From Aspidiotus rigidus (taxonomy: Eukaryota > Arthropoda > Insecta > Hemiptera > Diaspididae), in NCBI GenBank assembly GCA_035079385.1, contig JAVHKY010000018.1, forward strand, positions 62,001 through 126,000: 64,000 nucleotides of DNA. Direction: 5' to 3'. The notes beneath the pieces are model-generated. The model did not search any database and was not told the DNA's origin. It saw nothing but the letters and a program-made list of their open reading frames with translations. The position numbers and the translations under genes were made by a program. How positions within the stretch are numbered: the first letter of the stretch is position 1; each line of letters starts with the position of its first letter. Of the stretch, positions 39,301-51,300 are shown one piece after another.

Positions 39301-42300
39301 TGTCCGACTTTGATGACGTAATCAACCTGAGTTAGGTTTTGTTTCATAGAAAATATTTGTGCCCGACTTCGATGACGTTATCAAACTGAGTCTCAAGTTA
39401 GGTTTTGTTTCGTCGAAGGGGTGCATCCTCAGAAAACGTCCACGTCCGACTTTGTTGACGTCATCAACCTGAGTTAGGTTCTGTTTCGTCGAAGGGGTAC
39501 ATCCTCAAAAAACGGTCATGTCCGACTTTGATGACGTAATCAACCTGAGTTAGGTTTTGTTTCATAGAAAATATTTGTGCCCGACTTCGATGAAGTTATC
39601 AAACTGAGTCTCAAGTTAGGTTTTGTTTCGTCGAAGGGGTGCATCCTCAGAAAACGTCCACGTCCGACTTTGTTGACGTCATCAACCTGAGTTAGGTTCT
39701 GTTTCGTCGAAGGGGTACATCCTCAAAAAACGGTCATGTACGACTTTGATGACGTAATCAACCTGAGTTAGGTTTTGTTTCATAGAAAATATTTGTGCCC
39801 GACTTCGATGACGTTATCAAACTGAGTCTCAAGTTAGGTTTTGTTTCGTCGAAGGGGTGCATCCTCAGAAAACGTCCATGTCCGACTTTGTTAACGTAAT
39901 GAACCTGAGCTAGGTTTGGTTTCATAGAAAATATTAGTGCCCGACTTCGATGACGTTATCAAACTGAGTCTCAAGTTAGGTTTTGTTTCGTCGAAGGGGT
40001 GCATCCTCAAAAAACGTCCACGTCCGACTTTGTTGACGTCATCAACCTGAGTTAGGTTCTGTTTCGTCGAAGGGGTACATCCTCAAAAAACGGTCATGTC
40101 CGACTTTGATGACGTAATCAACCTGAGTTAGGTTTTGTTTCATAGAAAATATTTGTGCCCGACTTCGATGACGTTATCAAACTGAGTCTCAAGTTAGGTT
40201 TTGTTTCGTCGAAGGGGTGCATCCTCAGAAAACGTCCATGTCCGACTTTGTTAACGTAATGAACCTGAGCTAGGTTTGGTTTCATAGAAAATATTAGTGC
40301 CCGACTTTGATGACGTCATCAAATTGAGTCACAAGTAAGGTTATGTTGCATAAAAGGGATCGTTGCTCAGAAAACGTCCATTTTGGATTTCGATGACGTC
40401 ATCAACCTAAGTTTGGTTAGGTTATATTGGATAGAACGGATGCGTCCTCAAAAAAGTCTATATTTGAGTTTGTTGCGCAATCTGAGTTAGGTTTTGTTTC
40501 ATAGGAAATGCCCGTGCTGACTTTGATGAAGTCATCAACCTGAGTCAAGTTGGGTTCTGTTGTGTCCGAGTAGTGCATCCTCGGAAAACGTCAATTTTTG
40601 ATTTTGGTGACGTCATCAGTGCCCACCTTTTAGAAACGAAGAAAAACAAGGCTTTACCCGCACAAGCCTTGTTTTTCTTCGTTTGAATTATTCCTTGCAC
40701 GTATAAAAATTCCTTTCACCTTTTAGAATATTCTTCTATGCTCGAAATGTATTCAAAGAGAGGAAACAGAAGAAAGATGAAGTAGATCAAGAGCTTGAAG
40801 AGAAAAAGTTTTCTTCATCAAAAAGAGAGAAGGTGGTACCGTGCTTTTTCATAAAATTTAGTGTACTTTGGTACTTCAAAAACGTGCATAGTTTGAGGCT
40901 AGCTGTTTTCTGGAGAACAGAACAGAGGAGCTTGTGGATTCCCCGCTGCCGTCGTAAGCCTCTAAATTTTTGGGGGCGTTGTTTCCTCTTTTCCTTCACC
41001 ATTCAAAATGATTTTATTGTCATAAGCTCAGCTTTCAACAGAATTTTCTTTTCCAACGTTCATTATTTTAATGTTGAGCGCTTATAGATTTTTGCAACCT
41101 ATATCCCCCTTCTTCTCATTCAATAAAGCAAAATTTTGTTCCCTAAAGTCTTCCATTGCTATATATCCTTCAGTGATCAGTGCTCAATTTTTTCCGCATG
41201 CATTTTCCTCTTTGACTTTCGGTATCGATGGAATTATTAATGTACGAAGTTTCTTTTCAACTCATCACTCGAGACGACGAGAGTTTCCTCGCATTTTCCT
41301 TTTTCTGGTCAAACTAGGAGCTGGCATCGATCTCTCATCGCGAGGACACGACACAGGAAACGAGCTTCTTGGTAACAAGCCACAGAGTGAAAGCAGCGAG
41401 CACTAATTAACATACGTTCCATCATCAATTCACAATCGATCGAAACATACATTGAGCCATACCTTTTTCTTACAACTGTATTGAACGCATTGCCAGTAAT
41501 TCCTCTGCAGTCCGGTCGCATTGCTAAGTTACTCTCGATCGTACAATTATGAATTCTTTCCCTTCGAAACATGAAAACAGAATTAAGTCACTCTGAATTT
41601 CGCAATACCCGAACCCTTCAACCTCATCGCGAGTATAATTATCACGATTCCGAGCTCTTGCAACGAAGATTTTTAAAAATATGTACGCATTCTATACCCG
41701 CTCGCATCGGGTAATGCACTTTACTAATAAGCTGCACGCATAATCTGACCGTTTATCAACAGATAAAATCACGTACTCCGTTTCAGAACCGCGCGATGCC
41801 TCAGAGCAGTAGCCTCTGACGTGGAATACGGAGCGCCTAATTGACATAGTTCGAAATAATGAAATACCTCGTCAGAGGATAGAGAATCGACATCTACACG
41901 TGAAATCGTATCGAACGAAGAATTTTTCTATCGCACCTCTTGTGTAAGATACACGCTACAGCTTCGCGTAGGTTATCTCCACGCTCTCTCGTGTCACATA
42001 ATGTACAATCTTCCGGAATCTAGTTTTTAAATCCGCGCGAGATACGCGAGAAACGTTTCAATTAGGTACGCGTCTCTCTCGGTCTGGCGTTCGAATGTGA
42101 CCGCGGCGCTAACCCGTTCGTGTCCGTCCGATCACGAAAAAACTGATCGACTGAAGTCGGGATGTCACGGTTAAATTGGTGGCCAGCGGCTAAGTACCAG
42201 CAACGGACCTAACAAGTTGTTAGCCACAATTTATAATGATAAGCGTCGTATATACAAATATACATTCGCTGTTTAATAATGTGCGCCTCAATTTTCGATT

Positions 42301-45300
42301 TCCATTTCCGTCATTTATTGACGGGCGCGCGTCCAAGGTATAAAATGAAACCCATATTGTACTCGGCGTGTAAACATAATATTATACAGATGGGCATTAC
42401 TTTTGCATGAGAAGAAGTTACGTAAAAATTCCACTCGTCGTCGCGGTAGCCAAATTTCTACACATATACATGTACGGTACCGGCCACTTCTGGACCGACG
42501 CTGTTGATTGTTTCGTAATCTCCAGATGCGGAACAGTATTACAGAGAACATAGAAAGTCTTACAAGTAGAGTGTGTATCGAAAAGATTTTGAGAAGAGCT
42601 TCGGGCAGGAAAGTCGGAGAGAAATGTACTAGTTTTGATGAGCACAACTAATTTCCAATTGAAACTGGTCGTTGTTGTCCGTTCATCTTGAAGGTTGAAT
42701 CACGTTCATGTTCACGTATGGTAAAAATATTCCTCGATATGTGCAGCCGATTTATCAATCAGGTTATCACTGCCTACGTACCCGAAAATTTGCCTTCAAC
42801 CTTGATCTTCTACATCTGTCAAGTATGCGGACTTCTAAACAGGTGTGGTATGTGTACGCGGGTTACACTTTATTAGCTTTAGATGCGCTGTGGATGTATT
42901 TTTATCCTAATGGACGTACCTAAGATAGCATGTGAATTTTGACGTTTAACTGATATGATTGTATAGAGTGAGCTTTCTCCGCAGCAAATCATCTGTCCTA
43001 GAATTTGACAACAGGAAAAGCTACAAACTTTTTCTTTTAGCGGGGAACCCGCTATCCATTTTGTTAGGAGATTACACCCTCAGAAAACGTCCGCGTCCGC
43101 GAAGTTAGTAACCTAAGGTTAGGTTAGGTTACGGGACTTTGAAGAATTTCGAGTCTCGAGCTATATATGATAGGAGGGGGACTTAGAAGAATCTCGAGTC
43201 TCGAGCTATATATGAAAGGAGTGGGACTTAGAAGAATTTCGAGTCTCGAGCTATATATGATAGGAGGGGGACTTGGAAGAATTTCAAGTTTCGAGCTATA
43301 TATGATAGGAGGGGAACTTGGAAGAATTTCAAGTCGTGAGATATATATGATAGGAGGGGGACTTGGAAGCATCGTGACTTTCGAGCTATATATGATAGGA
43401 GGGGGACTTAGAAGAATTTCGAGCCTCGAACTATATATGATAGGAGGGAATGTAGAATGATATTTCGATTTGAATTATATGACAAGATTATCAACTCAGT
43501 TCCACACCACCTGAGAGGTCGAGTTAAGGAATTGCGGGTTCCCCACTGCCATTGCAACGTCTGCAATGGCTTCTAATTTTTTTTTCCCCTTTTTTTTAAT
43601 AAACCGTTTATTAGAAAAAAAAAAAAAAATACATGAAGAAAATACGGTTTCTGAATAGGGCTTCGACCGAAGAGTCATTTCGCCCGATGATGTACCATAA
43701 TTGTGAGGTAGAAGACAGGGAGAAGCAAGTGGATTAGATAGTGAGGGCAGGAGAGAGAGAATTTATGAAGGAGTACAGAGCAGGAAAGACAGAGAGGTTG
43801 GTGATATGGAGGCAATTGAGTGCAGCGAAAGGGCGTTGAATATTAGAGTTGACAAGTGAAGAGTGGCGTGTTTTTTGTTGAGTGGTAAGATGTGGACATT
43901 GAAAAAGAATATGGTTTAAGTCGGCCGCTATCTTGTCTTGCGTATGAAAAGGACAATCAGGAGATATGTTTGGTAAAATTTTGCTAAATTGTACGGGAGC
44001 CTGTTGTGATTGAATCGAAGTCTGCAAATTGAGACAGTGAATTTTCGGTTGACGTAGTTTGACAATATGTACCAGGGATGAGTGAGGATTGAGTTTTCTA
44101 GATGGAAGTATTGGGATGAGAGGGAAATGTTTTCCAAGTAGTGTCTTTGCCATCTTTCTTCGTTTTCTTCTCGGGCTATGCCTAAGAGGAAATTTGCACT
44201 AATGAATGAGTATTTAGCGGCAGACTGCGAGGAGCAAGCCGCTTTAGCTGCCGAATCAACTCGTTCATTGCCCTCCATTCCCTTGTGGCTGGGGATCCAC
44301 ATAAAAGAAGTGCTGATGTTCTTAGAGTGAAGTAGATGTTGAAGGAGGAAGCGAGTGTTAATGATAGTGGGGCTGATATTGTGACTGTAGGGTGATTCTA
44401 TGATTGCATGAAGGGCCGAGAGAGAATCTGAAGCGATAAGGATTTGGTTATGCGGAGAAGAAGAAGGATTAGATTGAGATACGAAGTTAAGAGCCATGAA
44501 AATAGCAGCAACTTCGCAGTCATAGGACGAGGATCCGGGGCAAATATGGAAGTTCCTTACAACTCCCGAAAAGGAGTCGCGTAGAAGGCCGCACCGCAAC
44601 CGGAAGTCATCTTTGAGCCATCGGTGTATATGATACGATAATCACGGAATTGAGTTTCAATTAGTTCGGCAAATTGTAGAGGTATGGCAACCTTATGTTT
44701 CCGTGTCAAAATTTCTAACGGCCAACGATGAAAAATTTCGAAATAGGTGAGGTATTGGTAAGGATAGCCCTCTATCGATGGGAACGAGTGTAGGAGTTTG
44801 GAATATTTTTTTATAATGCGAGATAACAAAGGTTTTTTGGAGGGAATGAAGCGCCAATTACGAGAAATATTCGAAAAGGAGAGAATGAGCTTTCTATTTG
44901 TCCAGGAGGCCAAGCGAGTACAATATTTTTGTGTAAGATATATTCTACGGAGTTGTAAGGGAGGAATTTTTGTTTCAGCTTCCATAGCAACAATTGGTGT
45001 CGTTTTTATGGCTCCTAAAATGTAGCGAAGGGCCTGATTTTGAAGTACGTCGAGTTTTTTCAGACGAGAGGGAGCAGCGGAACCGAAGAGGAAGGCCCGT
45101 ATTCCATTTTACTACGAATAATGGCTTTGTATAGCATCGACAGGATGATGGGATCACCACCCCATTCGGTGCTAGACAAGGCTTGAAGGATGTACATGGC
45201 CTGAGAGCATTTGGTACGAAGGAAGGAAGTATGAGTGTTCCATGTAAGACGACTGTCGAGGTTGGTGCCTAAGTACTTGAAGAAGGAACAATTTGGGATT

Positions 45301-48300
45301 TGTTCGCCCTTGAGGAAGATACAAGCATCTGCAAGTTTGTAGGGTCTGAAGGAAAACAGAACAGAAACGCATTTTAGAATGGATAAACTCAGGAGTAGTT
45401 GGTCTAGTTTGTTTTGGAGGATTTTGAGGCAGTAGGCCTACTTTGAAGATCGAAAAGAGTTGAGAAGAGGTCGAAATAATGCGATTTTAAATATTCGTGA
45501 TACGTTAGTGATCCTACCGATAATTTTGTGCAGATGAAAGCGAGAACTCGTCACTGAAACATAGCGTAATGGAGGATTGTAGGGAACAACGCTGTACTTT
45601 ATTGGAAGACAAGAGGGGGAATTAATGATAAGCTTTAGTTTCCAAAAATGCCAACGTCGGCATAATGAGCGCTAGAAAATGACTAAAAAGATAAACTTAT
45701 GACGAAGAAATGATTTTGAAGGGCAAAGTAAGACGGGAAACATTATTTCCAAGTTGTCCTAAAATTAAGCTCCTTTTTAAAATATCACGCCGAAGCGGAC
45801 TGGTTTCTTGTTACGATTTCACAAGGGAAGAGGAACGGATACTCTTGCCCACGAGACGGTCGCAGAATCGTTCTAACACTGAGGTGTGTCGAAAATTTTA
45901 GAACGTCTTGATGAGAAACCTGTTTTATGGGCATGAGGGTTATCCTTCCGACGAATTTTGGTTCCCGAGGGGGCGAAGGCTCTTACCTATTCCAGGGGTT
46001 TCGAAAATTTCCACTTCCGTGGGTCAAGTTCTTCGAAGACGTCATTGTTGACTTTGTAGCGATACAATGAGGACTAAGAATACCGGTTCAGATGTAGAAA
46101 GGGCCGAAATTTTTCCCTACTTGCTAAAGTACGTAAGGGCACTGATGAAGTCACCAAAATCAGTACGTTTTCTGAGGATGCATCTTCTTTAGCGATACAA
46201 CCTAACTTGATTCAGGTTGATGACTTCATCAAAGTCGGGCACGGGCATTTCCTATGAAACATAATTTAACTCAGATTGATGACGTCAACAAACTCAAATA
46301 TAGACTTTTTTCGAGGACGCATCCGTTCTATCCAATATAACCTAACCTAACTTAGGTTGATGACGTCATCAAAGTCAGAAATGGACGTTTTCTGAGCAAC
46401 GATCCCTTCCATGCAACATAACCTTACTTGAGACTCAGTTTGATGACGTCATCGAAGTCGGGCACTAATATTTTCTATGAAACAAAACCTAACTCAGGTT
46501 GATTACGTCAACAAAGTCGGACATGGACGTTTTCCGAGGATGCATCCCTTCCAGTATGCAACAGAACCTAATTTGAGACTCAGTTTGATGACGTCATCAA
46601 AGTCGGGCACTAATATTTTCTATGAAACAAAACCTAACTCAGGTTGATTACGTCATCAAAGTCGGATATGACCGTTTTTTGAGGATGCACCCCTCCGACA
46701 AAACAGAACCTAACTTGACTTAGGTTGATGACGTCAACAAAGTCGGACATGGACGTTTTCTGAGGATGCATCCCTTCTAAGCATAATCCAACTTGACTCA
46801 GGTTGACGAGTCATAAATCAAAGTTGGACTCGGACATTTCTCTAGAAACATAACTTAATTTAGATTGATGACGTTAATAGTTGATGACGTCAATGAAATC
46901 AGATACTGATGTTTCCCATAAAACGAAACCTACGTTGGGTTGACGATGTCAAATGGAGGTTTTTGGAAAATGCACCCCTTCTATGCAATATAATGTAACT
47001 TGACTCAGGTTTATGACGTCACAAGTTGATGACATCATCAAAGTTGCACGCGGACGTTTCTTATGAAAGATAATTTAACTCAGGCTAAAGATTATCAAAC
47101 GTTGATGACGGCGTGAAAGTCAGACATCTACGTTTCCTATAAAACATACCCTAACTTACGGTCATCAAAGTCAACCGTGGATATTTCCACTTGAATTACA
47201 GTAATGTCAAACTTCGATGACGTCATCAAAGTTGGACATAGACGTTTTAACTAAAAGTTTTTCAACCATGAATACGAATTATTAAATATTAAATAACGAT
47301 ATGGCTCTGCTATTCACAATAGTTTAATCACAAGAATAAACCCTTGTGATTAAACTATTGTGAATAGCTGAGCCATCTCGTTATTTAATATAGACGTTTT
47401 ATTTTTTTGCTAACAACAGCAAGCATTTCCGCGGGTTTCTCTCCGATCTACAGGAAACTTGACGATACAACCCCGCACAAATGATTCCATTAACATTTGT
47501 CCTAAGAATCCACCAATTGAGCAAATTAGGTCTTACATGTCTATAGTCTCCCAGAGGTGAAAAGGAGAGAGCCCAGTACAAACAAAAAAGTCGATAGAAC
47601 AATGCAACACAAAGGTAGCTCGATTCTACTCAATCCAACTTTGGAGAGGGGGGGGGGGCGAGGCGTGACTAAGGATATGCAGCTGTTGGAAGCAGTGGCG
47701 CAATTAATTTCATCGTTTTTCTCAAGCCCATTTATTTCCTTAGATAAAAAAATAATGATGTCCGAAAAACAAATCCTCCCTCATCGAGGAATGGTGTAAA
47801 AAATTTCGCTTCTCTCGATTAAAAAATCCGAACCACGTCATTGGTTGAGAGTGTAGACTGCGATGGAAGACATCTAAATAAAAGGGTCATCACGATACAA
47901 ATCTATTTCTCCAGCAATACTTTTTTCCTGATTCACTAAATATGATTTATCAGTTGACGAAGGCGAGCGCCTACAGAAGCATTTTCGGATGGCAACTTTC
48001 CTTGCAAGGAAGATAAGATGAAGTAGCTAGTAGCACTTCTCAAATTGTCTTTAATTCATAAAACAACAAATTTGTGCACAATATCTATACACGTTGACAA
48101 ATAATGCGGCCCTTTCTACATGAAAAACCTTCTTACGAGCCTCATTCCGAAGTTATGCTTTTTACAAAAAACTAATAAATCAACAGATTCACATAATTCT
48201 GGCTGTATTCCTTCATTTTTCGCTCTGTCAATCGACCTTGCCAGATAAATAGACTCGATTTACGATAGTTCCAAGTTCAAATCGGTCATTTGTCAGCATC

Positions 48301-51300
48301 CGCTAATACGGTATCAGTTTCTCCTTTCAGCGTTACTCCAACATATAACAAAGTTTGAAACCACTCGCTCCGAGCATTTTTCAAATTGCAGACGCGTGAG
48401 TTTTCTCGATCCGAGTCAAGAAGAGCAATAGTTCACAGAATTTTCACATTGATCGTCTGACATTGCGACGCGCAATTGCCGAGGTATTTCTGTAAGAAAA
48501 CAAAGGTCAGGGTCGTACTCGGTACGTCACATTAGGACGATGGTATTTCTAGAAAAATGGGGAAGAGAAGATGAAGTCATTGCAGCGGATAGACGAAGTA
48601 AGTTAATTACAGAGAGGCTGAAAACCTACACGTAAGAAACTATCCGCATAATACTCCGCATGATTAATGAGTTTAGAAACGGGTGATGAGTGCTTCGAGT
48701 GTAAGCATACATGAACTGTATGTACAGCAAGCTACAACTAGTTTAGTCTCTTGAAGAATGCGCGACCATCTTCTTCCTCCAAAGGTGATCGATTGCATTC
48801 GAAGACGGTTTTGCAGATACATACATGCAATTTAAAAGAAGAAAAATCGTGTAGGTATTTCAGTTAATATTGAATGCGTGATAATGTACGCAATTTCAGC
48901 ACAACCGATACAGAAGTCTTTTACGCAAGTTTATCTATTTATCTGGTCGATCTATATAGGTAGTGAATAATGATGAGCGCCTCATAAATGCATCCTCAAA
49001 ACACTTCTCTGTAACAATATTGTTCGCACTATACGAATACATTATCCACTGTCACCGTGAGAACAGCTGAATAACAATGTGCGTATTATACGGAGGCAGA
49101 GAGCCTTTTCAATCAGTTTGGCGATTGGTTATTAAGATCGGCAAACTTCCTCTGCTTGAGGAAATATCGCTGCTCATCAATGCTTCTCAAGGTCCACGAT
49201 ACTATAATATATTTACTCCGGACCATCAGCCGTATCTATTGAATACTCCACTTTGGGTCGTGAACATTCTTCTCTCTCAGGAGCAAAATAAACAAAAAGC
49301 GAGAAAAAAGGCGAATAATGCTCGTAAATACGTGTGCGTGTACACACTGCACCGGAGTGCACGCTGACCAACATTCGTGTCTTCGAGCTTATGCATGCAC
49401 GCCTTCATTTTCAATAGTTTACACACCATCATCACGACGTTCATTGACAATTTTATAAACCTCGCCGAACAATGTTAACGAACTTTATTATTTTCGTCGT
49501 CTCGAAAAACACACAAGACCGGCACTCTTAAAGAAGGCTCGTTTAGGCGTCGCGTGTCCGGAAAGATATGGTCGGTGCTCCTGTCATCTTCGCGCGAACA
49601 GAGGTCTCAATAAGGATCACGAGATAGAGCAGCGCCGGCGCACCGTACCCATAAATAGAGTACAATTGTAAACGCTGACACGCCAGTAAGTGCAGTTACA
49701 AATACAGACATCGACATCGATGTTAACACAATCATCTAACGAGGCTGGACAACAACAACATTATCGCACAAATATTTATTCGTATGCTGGTACAAAAGCC
49801 GTATACGAACTTATCTGTGGGTCTTTCGCTGCCTCCGTGTATTTGCTTTCGCACTAAGTTAAAAATAATTCTACGGTAGATTATTTATTACGTCCACTTC
49901 GGAGAGCGCAAAAAAAAACGGACTCAACGCAGCGGGGTGCTGTTGTAGGCATGCATAATAACGCCAAATAGCGTGCGTACTGTTTGGCGAGACTTAAAAC
50001 CCAGTCAACTAGTTCAAGTGTGCGCGAAATGGCTGAGATTCTCCCGGAATCTTTGAACTCATCCTGTTTCTCATGTACGTGGTATTTTTATCTAGATACT
50101 CCTTTTTCGGTCATTTTCATCTACGTAATGCTTCTATGTTTTAGATTTAGGCTCTTGTCCAGCTCGGAGAATTCTTGCTTGTTGTTCCCATTTGCGATGT
50201 GCAAATATCAAGCAGTCTTCCTTGTGTTCAGCACTTATCTCTTTTGCACCTATAACGACTTCTTTAAGTCATTTGCACTTACAAAGCCTACAATACTGAC
50301 GTTGGACCCCACCTTTACTCGTGAAATTCTTCGCATCGAAAGAAAGTTTTCAGAATCTGCAATTTGTCGCCGCATCATCACTGAAAAACAAGGCCTTGGG
50401 TACTTCTACAATAGTGCACCGTGATTGGTTCACTTGCCTATATACTGCGTTTCTATTGGCTACCAGGTTTGCTGTCATCCTATTGATTGGTTCTGTTCTT
50501 CCTGTCTCGTCCAATCATCAAACTAAATTATCTTTCACCGACGAACGTGATTACATTGTACCAGAGTCTTCTTCTCTTCATGAGATTTTCTACATCACGT
50601 GTGACTTCAAATGATCCTCTGCTATTCAGTGGAGTATTTTCCGAAAAAAGACTTGCCAGCTTCTTTTTCCCTTGATATTTCGTACTCCTCTTTTTCTGAT
50701 GTCAAACTTCCTCTCAGTCGATACCTTCACACTGTTCAAAATTGAGCTCGTATACTCCGCTGAAGCTTCCCTCATTCTTTTCCTCCATCTGGTCCTTGCT
50801 TATTCTCTTCACCATTAGTGGCTTTTGATGGATGCTCACGTCCACATCATAACTATAGAACGTCTTTATCACCTGATCTGAAGTATATCCTTACTCTACT
50901 GTCTTGGGTTTCCTTCTATGCTTTCATATTCCGAAGGACTCTCTCAACCACGCTTCTAGAGTGTCCATTGGCTACTGCGACCTGATTTACAATCTCTATT
51001 GCTCTCCTCTTCTCTTCATTATTCTTCAGCATGGAAATTGCGTGGTAACCATAGTTCTGAAATGACGCCAGCTTGTGCCTCAGGTGGTGGTAGAAGTGCC
51101 TCACAAAGATTATGTCGGTGTTCGTCAGCCTCCACTAGATTTCGTACTCTATCCTGTTGCTCTCCAGCGTGAGTGTTGAATCCAAATAGTTGACGGTCTC
51201 ATTGCGTTTCCCACGGTTAATTTGATGCCTTCATTCATCACAATCGTTTGCAGAAGGAATTGGTCCACCTATCTGTCAGTGCCTGACCACACACGTATTT

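Larger units (their letters stand above)
37340..47237. mobile_element. Foldback-like structure: inverted satellite arms around 5.5 kb
   Basis: The left arm (37340-40620) and the reverse complement of the right arm (46141-47237) share the same subrepeat order at the inner end, including a rare stretch with TATATTGGATAGAACGGATG and AGTCTATATTTGAGTTTGTT. Homology ends on both sides at CAGTGCCC. Arms of tandem subrepeats in inverted orientation with unequal lengths (3.3 and 1.1 kb) are the hallmark of foldback transposons. No transposase is visible in the centre and no target duplication is found, so an inverted satellite duplication remains possible. Confidence 0.5.

Noticed and set aside
37925..40300. 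CRISPR-like regular spacing
   Set aside because: Units are contiguous and the 'spacers' are themselves repeats; this is a eukaryotic tandem array.
40833..41406. Short plus-strand ORFs in the central foldback region
   Set aside because: Examined as possible transposase; no DDE, RNase H or helicase motif, and composition resembles non-coding DNA.
43113..43130. TTAGG telomere-type repeat
   Set aside because: Only two units, and GTTAGGTT is part of the neighbouring subrepeat family.
43124..43460. Repeat peptides on both strands
   Set aside because: By-product of a 45-bp tandem repeat without stops.
49984..50424. 146-codon hydrophobic ORF
   Set aside because: No recognisable family; AT-rich DNA gives Phe/Leu-rich frames by chance.
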